DNA from: Streptosporangiaceae bacterium
GTDB taxonomy: Bacteria; Actinomycetota; Actinomycetes; Streptosporangiales; Streptosporangiaceae
Direction: 5' to 3'
Assembly: GCA_030041195.1 (NCBI GenBank)
Contig: JASHOI010000377.1
Coordinates: 1-10,910, forward strand
DNA length: 10,910 nt
Part shown: one piece after another, positions 1 through 5,356 of the stretch
Layout of the letters: every line of letters begins with the position of its first letter
Position numbering within the stretch: position 1 is the stretch's first letter
Position numbers and translations under genes: made by a program
Notes under the pieces: model-generated
What the model saw: the letters and a program-made list of their open reading frames with translations, nothing else
Database searches by the model: none
What the model was told of the DNA's origin: nothing

Positions 1-720
1 ACCACGGCGGGCAGCGGCAGCGAGGTGTCCAAGGTACTGGTCCTGCACGAGCCCGGCAGGAAAGACGAGCTCGTCGTGCGGGCGGACGGCTGCGAGCCTC
101 GCGTCGCCATCCTCGACGGGACCGTACTGCGACGGCTTCCCCATGATCCACTCCTGTATGCCGGGCTCGACGCCTTGTCGCACGCGATGGAGGCTCAGTG
201 GGCCAGGCACGGATCGTGGTTCACGGCGGCACTCGGCGAGGCTGCCGCGCAGCAGATCATCGAGGTCCTCCCTGAAGTCGCCGAGGGAGCTCGCAACGGC
301 GCCAACGGCAGCGGGGCCAATGACAGATCCCTGCAGCGCCTGATCGATGCGAGCTGCGCGGCAAATATGGCCTGTGGCAACAGCGGGCTCACCCTCGTGC
401 ACGCGCTCTCAACGGCGCCGTCCGTCCGTCTGCCGCACGGGCTGAAGAACGGAATCCTGCTGCCCTACGTTGCGCGCTTCAACCACGAGGTCTCCGCGCC
501 GGCGACGAGGTCGCTGATCGCCGAGATCGGGCCGCTGTACCGTACGCTGAGCTTCCGGCCGGTGTTCCCGCCCGGCCTGGCTGACACGGACGCGGCGGAC
601 GCGATGGTGGCGGCCAGCTCGGGTCACCCGTTCCGCGCGAACAACCTGCGGGAATCCAGCGACGCCGAGCTGTTCGGGATGCTGGCGGAGGCCGGCGTGC
701 CGCGGCACGGTGATCGATGA
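1..720 (+). CDS. Iron-dependent alcohol dehydrogenase / maleylacetate reductase family, 5'-truncated by window edge
   Basis: This is the C-terminal 239 residues of a group III (Fe-type) NAD(P)-dependent dehydrogenase; the frame is open from base 1, so the true start lies outside the window. The fragment opens with the family signature TTAGSGSEVS (residues 1-10 of the fragment), followed by AILDG (37-41) and GLDALSHAMEA (56-66), which supplies the metal-ligand pair D57/H61. Two further histidines, H134 and H146 in LPHGLKNGILLPYV, match the remaining metal ligands. These enzymes interconvert alcohols and aldehydes/ketones or reduce maleylacetate; which applies here cannot be read from the sequence. 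About 140 residues are missing, giving a usual full length near 380. The normal metal ligands and intact C-terminus argue against decay. It could be part of the same catabolic locus (final reduction or alcohol oxidation) or belong to a separate upstream operon, since a 262-nt gap with its own candidate promoter follows. Confidence 0.88.
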   Translation, partial: TTAGSGSEVSKVLVLHEPGRKDELVVRADGCEPRVAILDGTVLRRLPHDPLLYAGLDALSHAMEAQWARHGSWFTAALGEAAAQQIIEVLPEVAEGARNGANGSGANDRSLQRLIDASCAANMACGNSGLTLVHALSTAPSVRLPHGLKNGILLPYVARFNHEVSAPATRSLIAEIGPLYRTLSFRPVFPPGLADTDAADAMVAASSGHPFRANNLRESSDAELFGMLAEAGVPRHGDR

Positions 721-911
721 TCGCCCGGACCTGCTGAACCCGGCGGGACACGGCTCTCGCCGCCTTGAGGACCTCGGGCAGCTTCGCCGCAGCGCCGCTG
801 ATCGCGATGCGGCATCCGTGCGGCTCCCGCGCGCCCACCAGCCCTGAACCCGGCGCCATGATTGCCAGCACCGCGCCTCCGGAGCGAGCGCCTATTGTCA
901 TCAGCCAGCAG

Positions 912-941
912 TTGACAGCTAACCTGCTTCGGTGCTGGAAT
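912..941 (+). promoter_or_regulatory. Candidate promoter of the amidohydrolase-aminotransferase operon
   Basis: A perfect -35 hexamer TTGACA (912-917) is followed after 18 nt by TGGAAT (936-941), a weak -10 match. The inferred transcription start near 948 leaves a leader of about 35 nt before the GTG at 983. The hexamer lies inside GTTGACAG, an 8-mer repeated in the two other regulatory stretches of this window, so it may be, or overlap, an operator instead. Confidence 0.4.
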
Positions 942-961
942 CAGCCGAGTGAAGCAGCTTC
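924..961. promoter_or_regulatory. Nested inverted repeats, candidate operator
   Basis: CTGCTTC (924-930) is exactly mirrored by GAAGCAG (951-957), a 7-bp inverted repeat with a 20-nt gap. The right arm is also the left half of GAAGCAGCTTC (951-961), a perfect 5+1+5 palindrome. The palindrome sits just downstream of the inferred transcription start and 10 nt before the ribosome-binding site, a typical repressor-site position. No family consensus was recognised. Confidence 0.3.
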
Positions 962-982
962 TCGTCAACCCGAGGTGAATCT

Positions 983-1693
983 GTGACCATCGATGCTCAC
1001 ATGCACGTCGGCGAGTTCCCGTTGTTCAATGTGCGCCTCGATGCCGAGGGGCTGGCAGCAATCTTCAGCAAGCATGAGATCGACGCCGGCATGGTGTTCC
1101 ATCCCAACAACGCGATGGTCCGGGAGGTCATTGAGGGGATCGAGCCGGCTTACGGCTTCTACTGGGCGAATCCCAAGCAGCCGGGATTCGTGGAGGAGGC
1201 TGCCGCCTTCCTCGATCATCCGAAGTTCCTCGGGGTCAAGATGCACCCGCTGCTGGACGGGTATCACCCCAACGACCCCGCGGTTCACCCGCTGATCAGG
1301 CTGCTCGTGGAGCGTGACGTTCCGGTGCTGATCCACTGCGGGCACCCGATATTCACGCTGCCGTGGAGCATTGAGGAGCTGATCGTCAACTTCCCCGAGG
1401 CCAAGGTGATCCTCGGGCACATGGGTCACGGCAACATTATTTACATCAATGCCTGCATCGACATTGCGGATCGCCACCCCAACGTCTACCTGGAAACGTC
1501 CGGCATGCCCGAGCACGCGAAGATCGCCGCGGCGGTTGAGCGGGTGGGTCATCGTGTCCTGTACGGGTCAGACGCCCCGTTCCATGATCCTTCAGTTGAG
1601 ATGCTGAAAGTCAAGGTGAGCGGGCTGGACGACAGCGGCGTGCGCGCGGTCCTGCACGACAACGCTGAGCGTCTTTTCTTCGGCAGCCGGTGA
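983..1693 (+). CDS. Amidohydrolase-2 family metal-dependent hydrolase or decarboxylase
   Basis: This is a 236-residue TIM-barrel protein of the amidohydrolase-related family (PF04909), which includes hydrolases and also decarboxylases such as ACMSD and PicC. Metal-site signatures are visible in order: HMH at residues 6-8 on strand 1, GVKMHP (84-89), HCGHP (118-122), GHMGH (145-149) and GSDAPF (195-200), whose D197 matches the invariant aspartate after strand 8. At 236 residues it is shorter than most members (about 280-340). The GTG start is chosen because GAGGTGA (972-978) lies 4 nt upstream and the HxH motif follows directly. It is followed after 51 nt by the aminotransferase on the same strand, so the two form a probable operon. 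Family membership is firm. The reaction is open: cleavage of an amide or lactone, or decarboxylation of a pyridine/aromatic acid, would both fit the context. Confidence 0.85.
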   Translation: MTIDAHMHVGEFPLFNVRLDAEGLAAIFSKHEIDAGMVFHPNNAMVREVIEGIEPAYGFYWANPKQPGFVEEAAAFLDHPKFLGVKMHPLLDGYHPNDPAVHPLIRLLVERDVPVLIHCGHPIFTLPWSIEELIVNFPEAKVILGHMGHGNIIYINACIDIADRHPNVYLETSGMPEHAKIAAAVERVGHRVLYGSDAPFHDPSVEMLKVKVSGLDDSGVRAVLHDNAERLFFGSR

Positions 1694-1744
1694 GACCGGG
1701 CGCGAAAGAGAATCGGATTTGCCTACTGAAAGGACTGGCCAGGA

Positions 1745-2911
1745 ATGCGCGATCCGGATTTCACGCTGACCGCGGGACCCACGGCAGCAACCGCGACCAC
1801 GCTTGCGGCGCTCGGCAGCCCGATAACTTATCACTACGACCCGGTTTTCCTGGAAGCCTTCAGGCGCACCGAGACGAAGGTCGCTGAGCTGTTCCGCACG
1901 CAGAATGAAATCATCCTGCTGCAGGGCGAGGCCGTCCTCGGCCTGGAGGCGGCGGCCCGCTCGCTCGTGCACCCCGGGATGCAGGTGCTGAACCTGGTAT
2001 CCGGGGTCTTCGGCAAGGGCATGGGCACCCGGCTCAAGGCTCTGGGCGCGGATGTGGCCGAGCTGGAGGTTGCGTATAACGATGTGGTCGATCCGGGAGC
2101 GGTAGCCGGCTATCTCGACGAACACCCCGGGACTGAGCTGGTGACCGTGGTCCATTCGGAGACGCCGTCGGGAACCCTCCACGACTGCTCGCTGATTGGC
2201 CCGATCGCGCGGGCTCACGGCGCGCTGACCCTGGTGGATGCCGTGTCGTCGCTGGGCGGCGTGCCGTTCGAGGCGGATGCATGGCAGCTGGACGTCTGCG
2301 TGGCCGGGCCGCAGAAATGCCTGGCCGGGCCGCCAGGAATCACGCTGATCTCGGTCAGCGACGCGGCATGGAAGAAGATCGATGCGAACCCCACAGCACC
2401 GCGCGCCTCGTACCTGTCGCTGCTGGACTGGCGGGAGCGATGGCACGGCGAGGGCCGGTTCCCCTACACGCCGCTGGTGAACGACGTCAATGGCCTCGAG
2501 GCCGCGTGCGACCAGGTGCTCGAGGAAGGGCTGGAGGCCGCTTTCGCCCGGCACCGCCGGGCCGGCACGGCATGCCGGGCCGGGGTCCGGGCGATGGGCC
2601 TGGAGATCTGGCCGAAGACCGAGCAGATAGCGGCCAACTGCGTGACCGCGATCAGGGTTCCCGACGGTATCGATCACGAGGTGGTCCGGGCCCACGCGAG
2701 GGCCCACTACGGCGTGATGATCTCCCACGGGCAGGGCGCCGGCAACCTGGTCCGGATCGGTCACATGGGCCCGTCCGCGAACGGGCTGTTTCCGGTGGTC
2801 GGGCTGGCGGCTCTGGGCCGTACCGTGGCCGACCTCGGTGCCGACGTCCGGATCGGCGAAGGCCTCGAAGCCGCGCTTGCGGTGCTCTCCGACGCGCGGC
2901 CCGCGGCGTAG
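1745..2911 (+). CDS. Class V aminotransferase, pyridoxamine-pyruvate transaminase-like
   Basis: This 388-residue fold-type I aminotransferase resembles Mesorhizobium loti pyridoxamine-pyruvate transaminase (PPAT) from end to end, by alignment to that sequence from memory. Shared blocks include LTAGP (8-12), YDPVF (31-35), GEAVLGLEAA (61-70), VLNLVSGVFGKG (81-92), TPSGT (140-144), VDAVSS (164-169), GPQKCLAGPPG (188-198, catalytic K191), NPTAPRASYLSLLDW (215-229), RIGHMGP (337-343) and IGEGLEAALAV (370-380). PPAT transfers the amino group of free pyridoxamine to pyruvate, giving pyridoxal and alanine, without PLP. PPAT pocket residues Tyr35, Glu68, Asp171, Lys197 and Arg345 appear as Y29, E62, D165, K191 and R337. 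Tyr95 becomes F89, and Arg336 falls in a 2-residue-shorter loop with Q330. The start has AAAGGA 10 nt upstream (AGGA also abuts the ATG) and matches the PPAT N-terminus. Alanine-glyoxylate or another amine transaminase remains possible. Confidence 0.85.
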   Translation: MRDPDFTLTAGPTAATATTLAALGSPITYHYDPVFLEAFRRTETKVAELFRTQNEIILLQGEAVLGLEAAARSLVHPGMQVLNLVSGVFGKGMGTRLKALGADVAELEVAYNDVVDPGAVAGYLDEHPGTELVTVVHSETPSGTLHDCSLIGPIARAHGALTLVDAVSSLGGVPFEADAWQLDVCVAGPQKCLAGPPGITLISVSDAAWKKIDANPTAPRASYLSLLDWRERWHGEGRFPYTPLVNDVNGLEAACDQVLEEGLEAAFARHRRAGTACRAGVRAMGLEIWPKTEQIAANCVTAIRVPDGIDHEVVRAHARAHYGVMISHGQGAGNLVRIGHMGPSANGLFPVVGLAALGRTVADLGADVRIGEGLEAALAVLSDARPAA

Positions 2912-2921
2912 TTCCTGCCGC
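2903..2921. terminator. Weak candidate bidirectional terminator between convergent genes
   Basis: GCGGC (2903-2907) and GCCGC (2917-2921) form a 5-bp GC-only stem with a 9-nt loop spanning the aminotransferase stop codon. It lies in the 13-nt convergent junction with the regulator. There is no T-run, and in DNA this GC-rich such stems arise easily by chance. Confidence 0.2.
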
Positions 2922-2924
2922 TCG

Positions 2925-3617
2925 TCAGCTCGGGGCGCGGCTGGCGGTCAGGGCGTCCCATCCCTGCGCGCCAAGGGACTCGCGCAGCCGCTCCCCGGGC
3001 ACCCGGACATGCGCCGCGGCCAGCGCGGCCGCCTCTTCGGCGTCGCGCTCCCTGAGCGCCGCCAGGATCGCGCGGTGCTCGTTGACCGAGTTCTCCAGGT
3101 TGCCCCGCAGGGCCAGTGTCCGTGCCTGGAACCGGCCGGTCTCGGCGACCAGGCGCCGGTGCACCTGCACCAGCTTCTCGTTCCCGCTGAGCACGCAGAG
3201 CAGGTCATGGAACGAGGCGTTGGCCGCGAAGAACTCAGCGACCGCGTCGTTCTTCGCATCCTCGGCCATCTTGTCAACGAGCTCGTTGAGGCTGTCCAGG
3301 TCTGACTCGGATACCCGCGGCACGGCCAGCCTGATCGCGAGGACCTCCAGCGCTTCCCGGACCTGGTAGGCGTCGACCAGCTCGCGGGGCGTAATCGCGC
3401 GGACCTCGGCGCCGCGCCGCGGCCGCACCGTCACCAGGCCGTCGGCCGCCAGCCGGCCCATGGCCTCACGGATCGGGCCCCTGCTCACCGACAGCTCCTT
3501 GGACAGCGCTACCTCAGACAGCTCGGTGCCCGGCGGCAGGCGATTCGCCATGATCTCCTCGTGCAGGTGCTCATACACCCGCTGCCACAGCGTTGAGTTG
3601 TCGAATGCCGGAGTCAC
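2925..3617 (-). CDS. GntR-family transcriptional regulator, FCD (FadR-type) domain
   Basis: This 230-residue protein has an N-terminal winged helix-turn-helix (about 10-75), with ELSEVALSKELSVSRGPIRE in the recognition region (32-51) and the wing RPRRGAEV (65-72). A C-terminal all-helical FCD ligand domain covers about 80-210. FCD metal-site histidines are at H137 (NASFHDLL), H181 (NEHRAIL) and H203 (AAHV), with the usual x21 spacing between the last two. The position often occupied by Asp is N133. FCD regulators usually bind carboxylic-acid intermediates and repress catabolic operons. The start is GTG, with AGGGAGG (3622-3628, read on the minus strand) 4 nt upstream. It points away from the 4331 operon and converges on the 983-2911 operon, so it is the likely local regulator of both and perhaps of itself. 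Ligand and operator are unknown; the repeated GTTGACAG sequence is one candidate site. Confidence 0.92.
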   Translation of the reverse strand: MTPAFDNSTLWQRVYEHLHEEIMANRLPPGTELSEVALSKELSVSRGPIREAMGRLAADGLVTVRPRRGAEVRAITPRELVDAYQVREALEVLAIRLAVPRVSESDLDSLNELVDKMAEDAKNDAVAEFFAANASFHDLLCVLSGNEKLVQVHRRLVAETGRFQARTLALRGNLENSVNEHRAILAALRERDAEEAAALAAAHVRVPGERLRESLGAQGWDALTASRAPS

Positions 3618-3649
3618 TAGGCCTCCCTAGATCCGTGATTCCTTGTGGT

Positions 3650-3823
3650 TCAGTGGCTGCAGGCGATCAGCGAACGTCCAGTCGTGATGGCGATGGACCA
3701 GGTGTTCCAGCGCAGTAACCGCAGTTCGCGCGCCTGGTCAGCTCGGAGCGGCAGCGGCCACGCTGCCTGGGCACGCACCGTGCCGCCGGGAGGGCATCCA
3801 GCCCTGCCGCCGCAAACGATCAT
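3650..3823 (-). CDS. Possible 57-aa small protein or leader peptide upstream of gntR
   Basis: A minus-strand ORF starts with ATG at 3823 and ends with TGA at 3650, 32 nt before the gntR start and on the same strand. A strong purine-rich ribosome-binding site, GGGAGGAGGG (3829-3838 on the minus strand), sits 5 nt from the ATG. The product begins MIVCGGRAGC and contains RELRLLRWNTW and ends LIACSH; no domain is recognised. Third-position GC is about 77%, weaker than in the neighbours, and one TTA codon (rare in many actinomycetes) is present at codon 36. The case rests on the ribosome-binding site and the position; chance in GC-rich DNA is quite possible. Confidence 0.25.
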   Translation of the reverse strand: MIVCGGRAGCPPGGTVRAQAAWPLPLRADQARELRLLRWNTWSIAITTGRSLIACSH

Positions 3824-3834
3824 GGATGCCCTCC
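3789..3834 (-). promoter_or_regulatory. 12-bp perfect hairpin covering a ribosome-binding site
   Basis: GGAGGGCATCCA (3789-3800) is exactly complementary to TGGATGCCCTCC (3823-3834), leaving a 22-nt loop. Read as minus-strand RNA, the 5' arm contains the GGAGGG of the ribosome-binding site and the first base of the ATG of the 57-codon ORF, so folding would hide its translation start. The other arm lies in codons 8-12 of the same ORF. There is no T-run after either arm, and no gene upstream that a terminator here would obviously serve. Sequestration of a translation start, or a structured small RNA or operator, fits better than a terminator. Confidence 0.45.
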
Positions 3835-3914
3835 TCCCATGTCATGACCAAGCCGACGTCCCGCGCCGGCCGTGCTGGGGATCTGATCTGGGCGCTCCGC
3901 CGGGAGCAATTGCA

Positions 3915-3944
3915 TATTTAGGTGTTGACAGATTACAGTTGGAA
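3915..3944 (-). promoter_or_regulatory. Candidate minus-strand promoter toward gntR with embedded GTTGACAG
   Basis: This is the most AT-rich stretch of the divergent region. On the minus strand, TTCCAA (3939-3944) and TAAATA (3915-3920) are spaced 18 nt apart, a modest sigma-70-like pair pointing toward the small ORF and gntR. The plus-strand 8-mer GTTGACAG (3924-3931) falls between the two hexamers, where a bound repressor would block transcription. Neither hexamer is a strong match. Confidence 0.25.
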
Positions 3945-4083
3945 CCTGACACAGACTATCATGTGCCGCCAAGGCCGAGTCCGGCGCAACGCGGCAGATC
4001 TTCTGCCAGCGGCGCACTGGCCGGACCCGGACCATTCTCACCTCACTGGCCAATCGGCGATCCCCACTCGCGGGAGAGTCTGA

Positions 4084-4233
4084 ATGTTCTCACGCAACAA
4101 GAGCGGAGTAGCCGGAGCCATTGGTCTCGGCCGCCGCCCGCACGGCCTCCCCGGGCTCGATGTGACGATGAGAGCCCGGGTGCGCATGTGGCCGGTGGCC
4201 GCCGCGCTGGGCCTGGCGATCGGCCACATCTAG
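4084..4233 (+). CDS. Possible 49-aa small ORF with hydrophobic C-terminus
   Basis: ATG at 4084 is preceded by GGGAGAG about 5 nt upstream and ends with TAG at 4231-4233. The product starts MFSRNKSGVAGAIGLG, is basic in the middle (RARVRMW) and ends in a hydrophobic run WPVAAALGLAIGHI, like the start of one membrane helix. Third-position GC is about 84%, in keeping with real genes here. It lies about 100 nt before the monooxygenase gene, and candidate promoters lie on either side. It may be a small membrane peptide, a leader, the surviving 5' end of a lost permease gene, or a chance frame. No family recognised. Confidence 0.28.
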   Translation: MFSRNKSGVAGAIGLGRRPHGLPGLDVTMRARVRMWPVAAALGLAIGHI

Positions 4234-4271
4234 GGGCCGCCGGGCGCGGCGCGTCAGGTATGAGTCATCTG

Positions 4272-4301
4272 TTGACAGTCGGCAGTTTTGCGATTTACGT
4301 T
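4272..4301 (+). promoter_or_regulatory. Candidate promoter of the monooxygenase-molybdenum hydroxylase operon
   Basis: TTGACA (4272-4277) is followed after 18 nt by TACGTT (4296-4301), a weak -10. The inferred start near 4308 leaves a leader of about 22 nt to the ATG at 4331, with the ribosome-binding site inside it. The -35 is embedded in CTGTTGACAG (4269-4278), where CTGT and ACAG form an inverted repeat around TG, so a regulator could compete with polymerase here. Confidence 0.4.
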
Positions 4302-4330
4302 GGCCCCGGAGTCCGCGATCGGGAGGACAC

Positions 4331-5356
4331 ATGGAGTTTGGCGTCAACCTGAACAACCGTGAACCGCTGATCACCTCCGACTACACCCTGGCCGACGTAC
4401 TCGACCTGGCCGAACTCGCGGAGCAGCGCGGGTTCGGGTCCGTCTGGGTGGGCGACAGCCTGTTCTCCAAGCCGCGGTTCGAGCCGATAAGCCTGCTGTC
4501 GGCGATCTCGCAACGGACCTCGCTGGCCAAACTCGGCACGGCCTGCCTGGTCACCTCGACGCGGAACCCGCTCTACCTGGCGCTGGAGTGGGCCACCCTG
4601 GACCAGCTGAGCGGCGGCCGTACGATCCTCGGCGCCTGCATGGGCAACCCGGAGCACGGCGTGCGGCGCGAGTTCGAGGCACTCGGGCTGCCGTTCGGCA
4701 AGCGCGCCGCGGTCTTCGAGGAAGGGCTGGCCGTGCTGCGGTCGCTGTGGACGACCGGCAAGGTAACCCAGCACGGCGAGTACTACGACTTCGACGACGT
4801 CTCGTTCTACTCCGGCACCGAGATGGGCCCGCTGATGCCGGTCCAGCAGCCACCGCCGACGTGGGTGATCTCGAACATCAGGCTGACCGGAGAACTGGCC
4901 CCCGAAGTCGCCAGGAAGCGGATGCGCGACGCGTGCGAGCGCGTGATCAAGTACGGCGACGGCTGGATGTCCTGCTGCCGGGCCATGCACCCGGAGGAGG
5001 TGGCCGAGCAGATCACCGCGCTGCGCAAGGCCGCCGCCGACCTCGGCGAGGACTTCTCCAGGTACACCGTCTCCTACCAGGTCACGATGAACATCGGCGA
5101 CTCGGCTGAGCAGGCTTCCCGTGCGTTCGGTGAGTACATCACCAGCTACTACCCGGAGCTCAGCAAGTCCGTGGACCTGTCCAACTGGGGACCCACGGGC
5201 ACCCCGGACACCGTGGCGGACTGGTTCCGCCGGTTCAGTGCAGCCGGAGTGGATCACTTCGTCTGCCGCTTTGGCGCCCTTGACCAGTTCGGCCAAGTCG
5301 AGCGCTTCGCCGCCGATGTGCTCCCGGCCCTCGAAGAGAAAGGCTCGCACGAATGA
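4331..5356 (+). CDS. LLM-class (luciferase-like) flavin-dependent monooxygenase / oxidoreductase
   Basis: This 341-residue protein has the bacterial luciferase-like (PF00296) TIM-barrel layout. It shows an N-terminal strand MEFGVNLN, GFGSVWVGDSLF (34-45), the block TRNPLYLALEWATLDQLSGGR (77-97), FEEGLAVLRSLW (129-140) and a C-terminal GTPDTVADWFRRFSAAGVDHF (290-310). Such enzymes use reduced FMN or F420; the sequence does not settle which. Known members open or oxygenate heterocycles (RutA on uracil, PyrA on pyridine) or act as F420 dehydrogenases. The ATG has GGGAGG (4321-4326) 4 nt upstream. It is the first gene of a seven-gene operon and overlaps the next by ATGA. No flavin reductase is present in the window, so a two-component monooxygenase would need one encoded elsewhere. 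Family is confident; the role as ring monooxygenase is inferred from context. Confidence 0.88.
   Translation: MEFGVNLNNREPLITSDYTLADVLDLAELAEQRGFGSVWVGDSLFSKPRFEPISLLSAISQRTSLAKLGTACLVTSTRNPLYLALEWATLDQLSGGRTILGACMGNPEHGVRREFEALGLPFGKRAAVFEEGLAVLRSLWTTGKVTQHGEYYDFDDVSFYSGTEMGPLMPVQQPPPTWVISNIRLTGELAPEVARKRMRDACERVIKYGDGWMSCCRAMHPEEVAEQITALRKAAADLGEDFSRYTVSYQVTMNIGDSAEQASRAFGEYITSYYPELSKSVDLSNWGPTGTPDTVADWFRRFSAAGVDHFVCRFGALDQFGQVERFAADVLPALEEKGSHE

Larger units (their letters stand above)
721..982. other. Intergenic region between Fe-dehydrogenase and amidohydrolase
   Basis: No convincing gene is seen on the plus strand. The right part (about 905-978) carries a candidate promoter, inverted repeats and the ribosome-binding site of the next gene. 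The left part (about 721-901) is open on the minus strand and reads like the C-terminal end of an IclR-type regulator (AVLAIMAP, then RIAISGAAAKL and AARAVSRRV). It lacks the rest of the domain and has no proper stop before running into the antisense of the dehydrogenase, so at most it is a relic. Confidence 0.5.
3618..4330. other. Long divergent regulatory region between gntR and the monooxygenase operon
   Basis: About 710 nt separate the divergent gntR and monooxygenase genes. The frames crossing the whole region look non-coding: low-complexity Pro/Arg/Ser translations with no family resemblance. Supported or plausible contents are a 57-codon minus-strand ORF (3650-3823), a 12-bp hairpin over its start, an AT-rich promoter-like segment near 3910-3960, a 49-codon plus-strand ORF (4084-4233) and a candidate promoter at 4272-4301. 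GTTGACAG occurs at both 3924 and 4271. Confidence 0.6.

Noticed and set aside
1592..2764. A 390-codon minus-strand frame opposite the aminotransferase.
   Set aside because: It is a shadow of the aminotransferase, whose motifs and length fit its family throughout.
2281..3369. A 362-codon plus-strand frame crossing the end of the aminotransferase gene and the antisense of gntR.
   Set aside because: The translation is Arg/Gly/Ser-rich and spans two well-supported genes in other frames.
4005..4021. GCCAG/CTGGC 5-bp hairpin in the divergent region.
   Set aside because: It is too short to stand out in DNA of this composition, and there is no gene end or T-run nearby.
3645..4352. A 235-codon plus-strand frame filling the region between gntR and the LLM gene.
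   Set aside because: It is rich in Pro, Arg and Ser, shows no family motif, overlaps the LLM start, and lies over promoter-like and hairpin sequences.
4295..5350. A 351-codon minus-strand frame opposite the LLM monooxygenase.
   Set aside because: It is antisense to a gene with clear luciferase-family motifs and its own ribosome-binding site; the translation has no recognisable domain.
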